A stretch of DNA of 64,000 bases from Zeugodacus cucurbitae (lineage: Eukaryota > Arthropoda > Insecta > Diptera > Tephritidae), in assembly GCF_028554725.1 (NCBI RefSeq), contig NC_071668.1, positions 20,624,501-20,688,500 on the forward strand, given 5' to 3'. Every line of letters begins with the position of its first letter. The stretch's first letter is position 1. This document shows, one piece after another, positions 14,617 to 27,500 of the stretch. Below the pieces are notes generated by a model that was not told the origin of the DNA, made no database searches, and saw only the letters and a program-made list of their open reading frames with translations. Both the position numbers and the translations under genes were made by a program.

Positions 14617-14690
14617 ATGTTGTTGTTGTTGTAGCTGGAGAAAATATTCCTCGAGTAAATTTAAGGAATGCTGCCAAGCTGTCCTCGAGC
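14617..14690 (-). mobile_element. Fragment of the same SINE-like repeat as at 9139
   Basis: It carries the GTTGTTGTTGTTGTAG end, an AAAATATTCC block and GGAATGCTGCCAAGCTG, in the same order and spacing style as the copy at 9139-9270. It runs into the start of a GGTGGCAAC tandem array. Confidence 0.45.
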
Positions 14691-15120
14691 GAATAAAAAT
14701 CGATTTTTTTAGTTTTATTTTTTTTAGATAGGTGGCAACTCTATTCCGAAAATGAAGCTAAACCAATTTTAAGAAATGCTGTGCAGCGAAAAGAAGTAGA
14801 AATCCGAAAATTTTAGGTTTTGCATTTTTCGATAGGTGGCAACTCTATTCCGAAAATATCAAAAAAGTTAAAGGCTAATTTTGTGCAATGCTGTCAAGCT
14901 TACCGTCTTTGATAAGTAAAAAAATCGAAATTTTTTAAGTTTTCCTTTTTTGAGATAGGTGGCAACTCTAATTTGAAAATATTGCTCAAGTAATTTCTGC
15001 TAAATTTGAAATTTCCAGAATGCTGTCAAGCAAAAAGTCAGGGGCCATCATATCCGAATATTTTATATTATAACTATTTTCGATAGTTGGCAACTCTATT
15101 TCAAAATGTGCCTGAATTAA
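14640..15120. repeat. Tandem array, units of 104-129 bp with GATAGGTGGCAACTCTA core
   Basis: The core GGTGGCAACTCTA recurs at 14731, 14835, 14958 and (as AGTTGGCAACTCTA) 15087. Each copy is followed by a run like TTCCGAAAAT and, about 40-60 bases later, by AATGCTG. Spacing is 104, 123 and 129 bp. The reverse complement of the core (AGTTGCCACC) is the core of the arrays near 28.3 kb and 58.9-59.8 kb. Confidence 0.75.
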
Positions 15121-15984
15121 AGATTTCTAATATAGTTTTCTTTTGACGTCCATAATTTATAACATTTACCATTAATTGACTCATTTATGAACATTTTAGC
15201 GTCTCAGGAACAGCTTTTTCTATATATAGTGCCGTATCTCGAAAACCATTTGAGTTTTAAAGAAAAAAGTATAGTTGGTAACATTCTTCTCTAGAATGAA
15301 AAAAAACATTTACATATCTTTAAAGATTTTGGTATTTACTTTTCAGTCCCGTCGTTTTGGAGATATCATCAAATAACGGTTTTGGCTGAAAATGTTTGAA
15401 TATAACTTTGTGTCTCGAAAACCGCTGAAGATTCATAAAAAATGAGTTCGAAAATAAAACTATTGATCTTTAAATTAAATCCTAATATTTACTTTACAGT
15501 AATCTCGTTTTCGAGATATGACGTTATCGGTTAACGGTTATCGGTTAAAAAATAAATTTGAATGTGGATCTGAAATCACTTCAGATTCCTCAAAAAAAGC
15601 TATAATCGTTAATATCCTTAATCGGAAATGAAATCCATCCATTCTGTAAATCCATATTTTTCTGTAAATCTCTTTTCCAGATTTAGTAATATAACGGTTT
15701 TTAGTCAAAATAAGTTTCGATTTAAAATTTTCTAATATCTTGAAATTTCTCAAGTAAAAATTGTGCTGATATATTTAGTAAACTTTGGACTCTTTGAAAA
15801 AAGTGAAGAGCTCCGAAAATAAGTTAATAACAAAAGGACTCCGTCATCCTTCCTTTGATATTCGCAAACGAACTAAAGAATTCTATATATTTCGATGACC
15901 GTCAGAAAATATAATTAAACAAGCTGCCTGTGATATCTCAAGTCAATGATAAATAAAATCCGTTGCCATTTGTTCTTCTTCCAG
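15121..15984. other. AT-rich repeat-like stretch with CTCGAAAACC phrases
   Basis: Phrases such as TATCTCGAAAACC (about 15235), TGTCTCGAAAACCGC (about 15411) and CTCGTTTTCGAGATATGACG (about 15506) recur together with AATATAACTTT-type text. Similar wording occurs in the TTAA-flanked element at 61577 and around 35020-36100, suggesting related old MITE-type sequence. I could not define the ends. Confidence 0.3.
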
Positions 15985-16570
15985 AACCATTAAGCCTTAC
16001 ATTTAAGGCTTGTTCTTGACTGGCGTAGAAACCGCTTACACGGTGATAGCCGAGTCCACAACAGCGCGCCACGCATCTCTCCTTTTGGCAGTTTGGCGCC
16101 AATTGGTAATACCAAGTGAAAACAGGTCCTTCTCCACCTGGTCCTTCCATCGGAGTGGAGATCTCCCTCTTCATCGGCTTCCACAGCGGGTACTGCATCG
16201 AAAACTTTCAGAGCTGAGGCACTTTCGTCCATTCAAACAACATGACCCAGCCAGCGTAGCCGCTGTCTTTTTATTCGCTGGACTATGTCTATGTCGTCGA
16301 ATAACACATACATCTCATCGTTCCATCGTCTGCGGTATTCGCCGTTGCCAATGTTTAAGGGACCATAAATCTTCCGCAAAATCTTTCTCTCGAAAACTCC
16401 TAGTGCCGTCCCATCGGATGTTGACACCGTCAACGCTTCTGCACCGTAAAGTTGGACGGGAATGATGAGGCACTTGTAGAGTTTAGTTTTTGTTCGTCGA
16501 GAGAGGACTTTACTTTTCAATTGCCTACTCAGTCCATAGTAGCACCGGACTACATCAAATTTATTCACTT
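15985..16570 (-). pseudogene. LINE 3' end, reverse-transcriptase C-terminus (second copy)
   Basis: On the minus strand 16233-16568 gives an open stretch with TKLYKCLIIPVQLYGAEAL, LGVFERKILRKIYGP, NDEMYVLFDDIDIVQR and KRQRLRWLGHVV. After a frame shift it continues with SALKVFDAVPAVEADEEG and a degraded tail. Y-G-A-E-A-(W/L) and R-L-R-W-L-G-H-V are standard in the region just after the reverse-transcriptase palm of many LINEs. The catalytic palm itself is missing, so this is a 5'-truncated, dead insertion. It is the same family and orientation as the copy at 6500. Confidence 0.85.
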
Positions 16571-17984
16571 CGATAATCGATATTATCGATTTATGGTTTT
16601 TTATATCATCAGCTCTTAGAGATCGTTATTTCACCGGGCATTTATCTGAATAAGTGATTGATATGGAATTTGAAATCGATATTTATTTCGTACAATTTTG
16701 ACAACATTATTTATGATCAGCTGAAGAATACTGATAGGACCAGAGCTTCAATTACTTTCTGAGGCATCAGTCATACTCTGGTATGAAAAGGTGAAAGGAC
16801 GTTTGGAGTCAACATGTGCTCCGACTTTTTTCTCATACTACTTGCTTCGTTCAAAACGACGAGCTTTAAAATGGCGAATCGATGACGACTAATAAGGCAC
16901 AGAGCCTCATACTTGAATGTCAATCACACTTCAACTCATATTAAAAATACAAGTCTCTCTGTTCGCACATGATGTGGTCTCGACCGGAGATATGAAATTG
17001 ACCACTTGACAATCAGTCGTATTTTGCTGTGTGGTTTGAACAAACACTTATTGATTGGGCATAACAGTGAAAAGTGAGGCAAATCACTCAAGTTGTCAGC
17101 CATGGCTGGTGTTCACGATAAACTGTCGAATATTGCCGCAGCCGCACGTCTTTGTCACTGTCATTATGTACATATATGTACATATGTATATACAAACAGT
17201 ACACTGAAAGCCTTTGTAGCATCTTCAGCAGCCAGCTGCTTGCAGTTTGCTTCATTGGCCTGTCGCTGCTCGCCAAAGTGTGTCAATGACGAAGATGCCA
17301 AGAACATACAATATATACCGACATATCGATCATGTGTATGACTGTGCACATTTACGGCTCAGGCTCTAGCTTCTGTTCCTGCTCCTACTGGCCTCAGCAA
17401 CATGAGTTGCGCTGCTGTTGCTCATTTCTGTATTTCTGTTTCATAGCATAGCGCTGCTGCCATGGCGTTTGTCATGGTGACACTGCAAGTGCTAACAATG
17501 CGCTGACAATGATATCCGCATAGCAGTTAATGAATCTGACAGTGAAGAAAATTGTGAACTCCACTGAATACACTCAGTGATATACTCACTCATACTGATA
17601 TACATATGTATATATGAGTATAAATGTACTTGGAACCATATAACCCAGACGGCCATGAGTTTCATCACATCAACTTCAAAGCGAGGATATTAAAAACAAC
17701 TGACGAGGTTAATACTGTATGCGAGCTAACCTATTTACGTTTGTACGAGTGCAGGAAATAATGTATAGAAAGGTTGTGGTAATTGGTTGAACATTCAGTG
17801 ACTAATTTTCGTTTGATGTAAGACTTGCTATGCTTTGGTAGGAAAATTGAAAGGAGTTCTTTAATTTTTCTACCAATTTTGTAGAAAAAATGTGGACAGG
17901 CGACAACCTTTTTGTAGAAATGATCATAATTGGAAATCGAAACAGAATGAGTCATATACAAATTCGATCAGTATGTAAACTTAA
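16571..17984. other. Non-coding interval with a more complex island
   Basis: Bases 17040-17560 are a mixed-composition island with GCTGCTG-type text and a palindrome-like TACATATATGTACATATGTA near 17166. No exon or RNA gene was recognised. From about 17700 the sequence starts to show scattered AACTGGTATAA-like words that lead into the next array. Confidence 0.45.
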
Positions 17985-18660
17985 GAGAGTGACGAATCGA
18001 ACAAGCAAAAATTATAATTTCAAAAGACTGGTATAATAAAATACAGTTAGAATAGCGAAAGGAAGAAGACTTATGAGAGCGAATCGAATGAAAAACTGGT
18101 ATAAATTTAATAGATTGGTATAATCTTATATTCTAAAAAAACCGGAACAATTTAATTCAGAAGGACGGCTTATGAGAGTGACTAATCAAACAAACAATTG
18201 GTATAAATTGGACAGACTGGTATAATCACTTATAGAAAGAAAATCAGAGAGTTTTAGCTCGGAAAGGAGGCTTATTAGAGTGGCTGATCGAAATAAACAA
18301 CTGGTATAAATTCCCGAAAGTGGTATAATCAAATACTGCAAAAACACCAGAAGGGTTTAGCTCAGAAAGTATAATGATAAGAGTGACGAATAGAAGAAAC
18401 TACTGATATCAATTCAAGAGACTGGTATAGCTTGACTCTATAGACTGGTTGTAGCTCAGAACGAAAAGTTACGAGAGTCGTGAATCCAACAAACAACTGG
18501 TATAATCACATACAGAAAGAATGGCAGGAGGTTTTAGATCAGAAAGAAGACTTATGAGATTGGCGAATCGAAATAACAACTGGTATAAATTCTTTAGACT
18601 GGTATAACCACATACACCAAGAATAACGGGAGATTTGAACTCAGAAAGAAGACTTATGAT
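17985..18660 (+). repeat. Tandem array of seven ~96-bp units with paired ACTGGTATAA motifs
   Basis: Units start with GAGAGTGACGAATCGAAC-like sequence at 17985, 18075, 18174, 18276, 18379, 18473 and 18556, ending at about 18657 (spacings 90, 99, 102, 103, 94, 83 and 102). Each usually holds AACTGGTATAAAT, about 8-10 bases, then AGACTGGTATAATC, and ends with TCAGAAAG.AGACTTAT. Copies differ by point changes and short indels, so the array is old. The same core occurs at 19.6, 24, 29.4, 30.5-31.3, 43.9-44.1 and 45.5 kb. Confidence 0.85.
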
Positions 18661-20949
18661 GAACTTATGATGAATGACTTTCATTTTTGCTGTAATATTA
18701 ATTTCTTCGCTAGAGCTAGCAGAACTCAGGCTCTTAGTGAACAAACAATAATCTAAACTAAGACTGCTAATGTAAATAATCTATATACTTAATTACAAAT
18801 CTGCAAAAATTTTGTCTATGGCATGATATTAAATATTTCGCAGAGCAGTCTTCGAACTCTGTATTAACATATCTCCATATACTATATACTGCCATATAAA
18901 TATAACATATCTATTATATATGTACACATCTGGCATAAATACACCTACTTAATTTTTCGCACGTGTGGGTGGCTTATATTTTGGTCTCAACGCAAACAAT
19001 CTCATAAACAATATTTCCAATATACAGGCGACCCTCCACACACACACTGGCGTTTCAACAACAGCAACAGGCGTAAATATTCTGCGGAAAATAAAGGAGA
19101 ATAAAATTCGTGGATTAAATAAACAACCATGACGAATATGCGTTATGAATACGAAATAATGCGCTTTTCCGCCATTCCAGCGTTTCTTTTTTTACCGTTA
19201 TTGGCGAAATTCAATGGTATTTTGTTTTGGTTTGCGAATGGCACAGTGGGTTGAAGAGGTTGTGGGACAAAGTAAATTCAATATATATTTATGAGGATAG
19301 CTGTAGGTGGATATTATTGGTTTTCATACCAAAAAATATGAATGAGTTCGGATAATTTCTTACCCCTACGGTGGTCGGTATAAATACAAGTGCATCTAGT
19401 TTAAACTTTCTGGACCGAATAGTCACATATTTTTTTTGAAATATCCTTCGCATGAACAAATACTAATAATATCATCGTCATTAGAGGGAACAAAGAGATC
19501 TAATCCAGATGATATGGAAAATGGTCTAGTCTTATTCAATTATTATATATATATAAATGTCAAAAGAAAACTCGTTTATTCTGTAATATTGAAGGGAAAA
19601 AACAACTGGTATAAACTGGCATAATAATACAGTCAAGGAATAAGCGATTATACCAATTTAATGAAATACTCGAACACTCTTCTACTGTATACTGTTGCTC
19701 TCACATGCCAATTTATTGATAAGAGAGCAAATTTGGCACTAGCGATCAAATCGAAGTCGGCTTGAGTTTGTAGGTAAATTAAAACTTTCACTCTCACCAC
19801 TAATTAAATCCTTATGAGTTTGTATGCAGAAACATCCCACCTTATTTATTTTCACATAACCGCAACTTCTGCAAACCGCAGCATGTCTTCTGCATGCTCC
19901 TTATAACATTTTGTGCCAAATTAATTTATTGACTTCAATATCCGCACTTGTCTCTTGCCTCATTTATATTCACCGGCAACTGCGGCGTGACTTTTCCGCT
20001 TTTTCGGCTGCAAAACATCTTTGCGCGCGGCAAACCGCCATTATTGCCAGCGACACAACAACGCACCCCCTGGCGATAACGGTTATATTAGCTCGATAAC
20101 AATGCTGTCGAAGCGTTGCGAAATTGGAGCGCGCTGACTCTTGTTTGCATGTCGCCCTCGGTTTAAACGGAGCTAAATAAATATGTTGGTTCTCACATAT
20201 ATACGTATATGTGTAGATATTTGCATTTACTTTCTATACCCGAATGTATATGAAATTTCTTCCGAAAATATGCAAATTTAATTTGTTGCTGCAGGAATGC
20301 AGCGTGTAAAATTCCGCTATAAACTATTTCCTGTACGAAATTTGTGCAATTCTCCAATGCTTTTTTCACAAAACTACGCTCTTTATTATATTTATTGCAT
20401 CCGCGGTGTAGAAAATAACGGGAAATTTAAAATGCTGGTGCTTTGAAGGTCAAAGGGACACTGCAACAAAATAGTGTTGGAAAAAAGAAATGCGGGGTTG
20501 TTAGCATATTGACGCTCTCTGCTAAAGAGGGTATGAAAGCTATTGCGATGATTTTCTGCCCGTTTATATTTCATATGAAAATCTCTTCAGACTTGGGGTC
20601 TCTGCCCGTTTGGTATTTCACTTTTGGTTAAAAGTATATGCTAGAGATGAGTTTTGGTGTCGTTCATTTCTATTTGTATCTCTCACTAAATGAAAATATC
20701 TCTTTAAACATTTGGAAATAAGTAAAACTGATATTTATATGATATAATTTTCAAGAAATTATATATAGTACTATTATACAGAATTGAGATGAGATGACCT
20801 TAAATACGTATCTAAATTCAAAGTTTAAATATTTTCGGAATGTATGTCCCTTAAATGACATTTTGAAGATTTCCATTATGACAAGATTTTATCATTCAAA
20901 GCTTATTGATCTTCTTCCCTATGTTTCCTTGAAGTTTAATACCGATATT
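18661..20949. other. Non-coding interval; one stray core of the GGTATAA repeat
   Basis: Mixed islands lie at 18900-19270 and 19790-20360; the rest is AT-rich. At about 19600-19630 an AACAACTGGTATAAACTGGCATAATAAT sequence is a lone copy of the paired-decamer core. ORFs of about 60 residues here lack any family resemblance. Confidence 0.45.
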
Positions 20950-21370
20950 TGAGTTGGCCCGCTCAGTGGCAGCTAGGAGAGCAGTTGAATTAAACTGCTC
21001 TAGTCCCAGCCCAGTCAAGCGCTGCCTAAAGCAATGGATGCTAGGGAAACATTCGTACCACAAAACTACTATGGGGTTAGGTTGACAATGGACAGACCCA
21101 AAAAAAATAAAATTTGAGTAAAAGAGAACTAAGCAACTCTAAAAGGCCATCTGCAGAGACTTGATATAGTATGATCGGCAGAATACAGGGCGTGCGCCGA
21201 GTATGACGAGTCGCTGGAGCAGTATCTTTGCGAATGCCCAGCCTTTAGTTAGTTTAGAAGGCTTTCCATAGCTCCCAATACCTTAATCTAAGAGAAAGTA
21301 CTTAGAAATTTCGTCAAATCTCGTCCAAGTTATTTAGTTGACACTTATCAGGGTACCTGTGGGTAGCATA
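20950..21370 (+). pseudogene. LINE 3' fragment, C-terminal Cys-rich segment
   Basis: On the plus strand, broken frames give a degraded L-x-G-H-L, then RACAEYDESLEQYLCECP, then FRRLSIAPNTL and RNFVKSRPSYLVDTYQG. The C-x(n)-E-(S/T)-x-E-H-x-L-C-x-C-P pattern is the zinc-ribbon-like end that follows RNase H in Jockey/R1-type LINEs. In-frame stops show it is dead. It is the only LINE fragment in the window lying on the plus strand. Confidence 0.7.
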
Positions 21371-22100
21371 ATGGGTCTAATGATGACCTAAGTGCGGTCA
21401 GACTCAATTTGTCTCTCTTGTCAATCAATATCGACAAATCAATATCGACAGTTAAATACTTCAAGACCTCACTGATTGTGCGGAATGTTCTTTTTCTGAC
21501 GATATGTTTGATTAGGGGTATAATTTAAAAAATGTGATACTCAAGTGATGAAAACTACCGAGAAGTATATGTATATCAGAATATTTTCCGTAAAGTGAGA
21601 GTCTTTAGATCCATTGCTAGAAATGTTTTTCGGTACCACAAAAAATCAGGGTTTACAAGCTGTCCAAGTATAATGCGTTATCGTACGCAACAATTGGCCG
21701 TTTAACCTTAATTAACTTAACGGGACCGATTGTCTAGTATTAATATGTATATAATTATTTTGCAGAAAAAATCTATTGAAAATCTTAAGGAATTCTAAAG
21801 TCTGAATCATTCCTTCTTTTTAATCTCTTCCTCTACTTCTTCAATTTTTTTATGGAATAAGATTCTATTCATGTGAGGTAGTTACGGCTGTCTATCGAAG
21901 TAGACCCAGTTCAAGAGAGATTCCGACTCTCTCTCTCGCTCTCTCTCTCAAATCGCCTGATGATTGTTTGTATTCGATGGTTAAAATTTTAACAGATGAG
22001 TCGGTGGTTTGGAACTTTAATTAGGCAAGGCAACATAGTCTAGTTCAACGAGGTGAAATCGTGGTTCTTGAAATTCCAATGGTTTCTGAAAAAATTGAGC
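21371..22100. other. AT-rich non-coding interval
   Basis: Nothing gene-like is seen. A CT-rich run (CTCTCTCTCTCGCTCTCTCTCTC) lies at 21927-21949. Confidence 0.45.
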
Positions 22101-22104
22101 CGGG

Positions 22105-22380
22105 GGTTGTCAATATATAGTGTTCTATGGCTCCGCGGAGGAGCAAAGGGCCACAATGAGATTCCTCCATTTATTACGATCTCTTGCTAGCTTTCTTTAT
22201 TGTGGTTTCGTTGATAAGATGGGTTTAAGATTGGCAGGTTATCTGTCTATCTATCCGATACTGGTGCCAAGGTGTCGACTGCAGCCTCCAGACCTGCCGT
22301 CAAGTTTACTCCATGCAGATTATAAGGTTATACTGTCTTCAACCGGTCGTCAGAGCCTCGTTTGCTAACAAAATAGGATG
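22105..22380 (-). pseudogene. LINE C-terminal tail, decayed
   Basis: On the minus strand the end reads LARDRNKWRNLIVALCSS followed by AEP and a stop (about 22128-22190). This is the classic C-terminus of a large LINE group (A-x-D-R-x-x-W-R-x-x-V-x-A-L-C-S). Upstream sequence to about 22380 looks like the degraded preceding segment. It resembles the copy at 62625, which shares the GCTCC.CGG.GAGCAAAG nucleotide block on the plus strand. Confidence 0.6.
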
Positions 22381-23989
22381 CACTGCGCGTAGGTGAGGTT
22401 GGCAATCGCATGGCAGTGGCTATATATACGCTTTTCTAACCCTAGTTCTCAATAGATGTTGTCAAATTATTATTTGTAAATTCCTACTATTAAATAACCG
22501 CTGTCAGATAGCTGTCAGCTGTCAAGAAGCTGTTGTCGGACGAAACTGTCAAATTACAAGCGACAAACTTTTAATTTATCAATTTGGGCCAGAAAAAGTC
22601 GGTTGATATGGACCAGCTGGGAGTAGCTCTAGATAAATTTAGATTAGAAAAGATCGGAAAGGCAGAATCTCAACCAATGCTGGGATTAGCTCCAGATAAG
22701 TTTAAAAACTTGTTTAAACGAAAGCAAAAAATGAATATTCTACCAAGTCTGTGCATCATCATTAGCCCCAGAATTAAAATTCTCAACTTGAATCTAAATT
22801 AAACTCTTGAACCTATCAGCAGACTATACGATATCTAAAATCTTCACTCTCAACATATTCATAAGCGGAAATCTATAATTTGTCTATGCGTCCACATTTT
22901 TATTGTAGCGTCAATGGAAATTTTTGAGTTATCAGCGACTATCATTATTTGAAGACGAGAATTCCAATTTTCCGCTACACAAGTATACAATATATGTGCG
23001 CGTGTGTGTGTGTGTGCTTGTTTATTGCGCTGACTTTACTGTTATCCCAGCACGCATGTGATTGTATCCCGCTGCATCATATGCTGTGCTTTTCATTTGC
23101 CTTTGCCGGGATAACGCATCAAACCCTCATTGACATATCTTTACAGCAAGCGAGTAACGCAACGCAGCAATAACAACAACACACACGTTGAAAGTAACAA
23201 AAATGTGAAAAACAAAAAACTTGAAAAAATCAAGAGAAAAAAAATCATAGAAAAAGTAACTAAAATGTCGACTCAAAGGGGAGAAAATCGAACGTATTAT
23301 GTGCCACGTTTGCCCGCTGCAAGTGGATGTCATCACCAGACAACGCAAACGCACAATCAGCGTTTTATCCTTTCAAACGTACGTGCCATGTAGCCAGGAT
23401 CAGCGACTGAAATGGCTGACGACGCCATGGTGTTGGTGTTGGCGTTGGAGTCAGTGGTGGCAATTGTTGTCGTGTGCTGCTCCTGTTCTTTTTTCTGTCT
23501 GTTTGCTTTTGTAATTCTTTTGAAGGAACGCTTTTCAACTTAACCACTTGGCGTTTCTACGCTTCGTTCTCCTTTTTTTGCTTTTGCTTTTTGCATTATT
23601 ACTGCAAATCCTTTTGAAAGAGGGAAAAATCTGTTTAAAGTGTTCTTCACTCGCACGAGCATTCACTTCGTTTTGTCGATGCTGGTTGGTTGGTACTTCA
23701 AGCTTTATACCCAACAGCGGCAACTTCGAATGGGGTAATAACACTCGTTCAAAGCGCATAGTAGAGAATTCTAAAAAGGTTAGCTGAAGTTTGGGCTTCA
23801 CTAATAGCATTAGACTTTGCCATATGGATAGTATTTAAGCGTTGTGTAGTTTGGAGCTATTTTTAGATAATTTAAAGCCTTTCGGTCTTCACCATTTCGC
23901 TTGTTAAATTTTAGCTCAGCTGTCTTGGTAAACAGTTAGCAAACTTAACCGACTGAATCCGATCCAAAAAGCATGAGCTGAGCTCTTCA
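22381..23989. other. Non-coding interval; short internal duplication and a complex island
   Basis: A 72-residue plus-strand ORF (22584-22802) contains two similar blocks, LGVALDKFR and LGLAPDKFK, 72 bp apart at the DNA level; this looks like a tandem duplication rather than a gene. Bases 22900-23800 are a more complex island with a TG run near 23003-23014. No exon is supported. Confidence 0.4.
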
Positions 23990-24565
23990 AAATAAATTAT
24001 ACCAGTCTCTAAGTTTTATACCAGTTGCCTTATGCTTGTTCGATTCGTGACTTATACGGTTCAATTCGATACAAAAGAGCTTTTTTCAAAATTGTATAAC
24101 CGCTTGCTATTCTATTTATATCAGATTATACCAGTCTTAAGATATTTATACCAGTTGCTTGTTCTATGCGCTACTTATTCGATTCAATTCGATACAAAAG
24201 AGCATATGGTCAACTCTTCAAAATGGTATAACCAATTCTAACAAAATTTTTTTATACCAGTCTTAAGTGATTTATACCAGTTGCTTGTTCGATACGCTAC
24301 TTATTCGACTTAATTTGATCAATCCAATATGTGGCTACCTCATCAATTTGATATTACCACTTGATATTCTATATAGCAGATTATACCAGTCTTAAGTCAT
24401 TTATACCAGTTGCTTGTTCGATACGGTACTTATTCGACTGAATTCGATCCAAAAAAAATTGAGGCTACCATAGTGATATAATTAGATACTCTTCTATCTA
24501 TAGATTATAACAGTTTCTCAGATTTATACCAATTGCTTGTTCTATTCATCGTTCACCAAAGTTGC
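23990..24565 (-). repeat. Tandem array of five ~126-bp units, same GGTATAA family
   Basis: TTATACCAGT occurs at 23997, 24126, 24252, 24381 and (as TTATAACAGT) 24505; spacings are 129, 126, 129 and 124. In each unit it is followed about 10 bases later by TTTATACCAGTTGCTTGTTC and GAT(T/A)CG.(T/G)AC, then TTATTCGA.T.AATT(C/T)GAT. Read on the minus strand this is the paired ACTGGTATAA core of the 18 kb array, but with a longer unit and different flanks. Confidence 0.88.
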
Positions 24566-27500
24566 AAATAAAGCTCTGATTTTTCATTTGTTGGGTATAA
24601 TTTTTGTAATTTGTTTTGCGATTTGCCGCTTTCATTTCTATCTTTTCCGAAAGTGTATTCTCTTCTTACACTGCCTCTTTAAATGCATTATGTTTGCTTT
24701 TGGTTTTTGTCTTTCGCCAAGGGTTTAATAATAAATGCGATTTCTTGTTGAATTTGGCGAATATTGAAGCAGCAGATTCCCAACCAAATATGAGGGTGAC
24801 AAATATGCTTGTGGCACGCAAAGTCCTCGAAGGAATTTATTAAAAACAGTTAAGTTATCTGTCAAAGACGATTACTGTCATGAATTTATAACGTTGATAA
24901 CCGTTCGAGATGTTGAATAAATTTTGTGCAGATGTGTGTTAGAAAAAGGGTGGAGTTTTTTTATGAACACTTAGACAGAGGAAAATATTTTTTGATATAT
25001 TGTCTAAGTTTCTAGTTCGAATGAATATTGTATTAGAAGTTAATATCTAATAACTATCCTCTCTGTAGAGACTGATTATGCTCAATTATAACGCTATTAG
25101 ACCAAGCAGGATTTCTTGAAGGCTTTAACTTGGAAGCGAATACTTGGAACCATGCTTGTATCAAGACCAGTATATTTTCAAGAATAATATATTCATTCTC
25201 TAACAATTTTTACAGTTCCAAATAGTTACCAAGGATCTTTTTTGAAGTATATATATTCTTATATACCATAGAAGAAAGTTGGATATTTATCCTCTCTACT
25301 AAATATTCTCTCTATTTCTCTCTATTATTTCTCATGTGGGATTTAAGATCAAATACCAATATTCACGACTCTTTATTCTAACTTTCTTTCAATACTTTTA
25401 TTATGATTATCAGAACCTGTTTGGTCGTTCTATAACATTCATATTTCAAGTCCTTATTATTCAACTAGGAACCAATTTGAGAAAATCACACTGCTTTAAT
25501 AGTAATAACCTATTCCCACTGAGCAAATCCATGGTTCAAATTCTGTCAAATATATTTTTTGTTTACTAAAATGAGACACCACTCGGTCGACAACATTTTT
25601 AATCATCGGATCGTATTTGAAATTTTTTCTCATAAACTCCTTTAGTCATTCAGAGCTAACTTGGGCTTCAGAACCTTCCATTAATAGAAGCTGTTAAGAA
25701 GAAGTAAGCACTGGAAATCAGACAAATTTCAGATTGATCTCGAAGCTTTAGGCTTTAATGGCACATATTGAGTCAAATTTAACCCTTCACACCTTGACGT
25801 TTAAGTTTACTTTGCTCATTGGTCTTTCATTTATTATAAAAGACGAATCTTCGCTAAGTTTCAATATTAAAATATATATATTTTAGATTTTCTGAAAGAA
25901 AATTTTTTCGAATTTTCGAATTAATACAAGGTCTCTTCCATACAATCTCAACTTCTTTGATGATGATTCATAAACAATCTTGAAGTTTATGACTAGGGCA
26001 TGAAGTCTCACATTTTTGAGAGAAACAAAATTCTAAAATTGTCTCAAATAGGTCTCTCTCTGTAGAGCTGAAAATGTGATTCCATATACCTGTTGATTGC
26101 TGTCTCCATCAAACAAAGCCACTAATTTTTGCTCAAGCATCATCCCTCTTAAGTTTTTGATATCTTACAAATGACATTATTTTATTATCAACTCACCTTT
26201 ATTGCGGGAAATATACGCAGTTTCCGCACAAATCACTTTCTTTTGGTCGCTGCACTAATATGCACCTGGGGAATACTTCGCCGCAAATACCCGCTTGCGT
26301 TGTAGTGGCGCTTAATCTACTTAGATTGTCGGGATATTGACAACGCAGTTGTTGTTCTATTACCTTTGTATTGTTGTTGTTGTTACATATATTGTCTCTT
26401 TTAATGCATCGTTTCGTTTCATGAGCTCATACTGATTTAATGAGGAATTTTAGGCAATTACGAGTGCACTCGTACAACAACTGTTGGCAATCGTAAGATA
26501 CCCTGTAGGTAATAAATGGCTTACGAAGGCGGTAGAAAAAGTGGTGTTTCTCAGAACATAAAGAGATTTGGTTTCATCAAAGATCTTTTAACTTTCTAAA
26601 GCGGTCGTTGACTCTCTTTCTTCCATGAAAATTCACGTAATATCACTTGAGTCAACTTCAGGTCCACATGTACCTACTGGTGTACTCATTTCTCCTTATA
26701 TATTTATGTAAGAATTCCCGCTCGTATGAGCATTTTGTGAGTTTTTGATATTTCCCAACTGACTTATGCGCGTAATTGTTTGCCTTTGTTGCCATATAAA
26801 AGAAATACACGCTCGCCTTGGTTAACTTGCGGTCGTAAACACAATGGGGACTTTCCGTGTGACAAAACTTAGAGTTACTCGAAAATGCAGAAAAAAGAAG
26901 AAGAAAGCATTTTCTTATTTGTAAGTGAACAGTGTTTGTCAACACATGGGCTTTATAATACACATCCCTTTCATATGACAATAATAACCGCACTCATGGC
27001 AAAAAGGTTACTAAAATGAGTTAAAGAGATTTTATTATGTGCGTAGGCATTGAAAACCCAATTTGACTAATTTTCCCAAAGGAGTTTGTTTGGCTTTTCG
27101 TTTCTTTCTTTATTCATCAGTCAAAAATTTGCTATTCATCCACAAAAGGGTGAAGGAATTGTGTACAGTGATGTGGATGAGGGAAGAATCATTTATGTCA
27201 AGTATTTTGTTGGAATTTTTCTGTAAGAAGAAAAATCTAAAATTAGATAAATATATTTAGAGTACAGTACACAAAAGAAAGACACATTCATCTTCGAAAG
27301 TCCTGAATTCTGTCCTAGAATTCGGTTCTTAAGAAAATTTTGTTTCTCTCTAGAACACCTAACAAAAAATCCACAGGGTTTCAAACTTAGAATTTTGTTC
27401 TATAGAAAATCTTGTGGTATCTCAGAAATCACTCTAGATCTACCAAAAGTTTCTCAACAAAACCTGTGCCCTGTGATATAAAATTAATATTCCCTTCTTT

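Noticed and set aside
22584..22802. 72-residue ORF with LGVALDKFR and LGLAPDKFK blocks
   Set aside because: The repeated block looks like a short tandem DNA duplication; there is no Kozak, splice or family support.
17985..24565. Tandem arrays as CRISPR
   Set aside because: The units are diverged eukaryotic repeats of 83-129 bp with no identical short repeats and unique spacers, in an intron-bearing insect genome.
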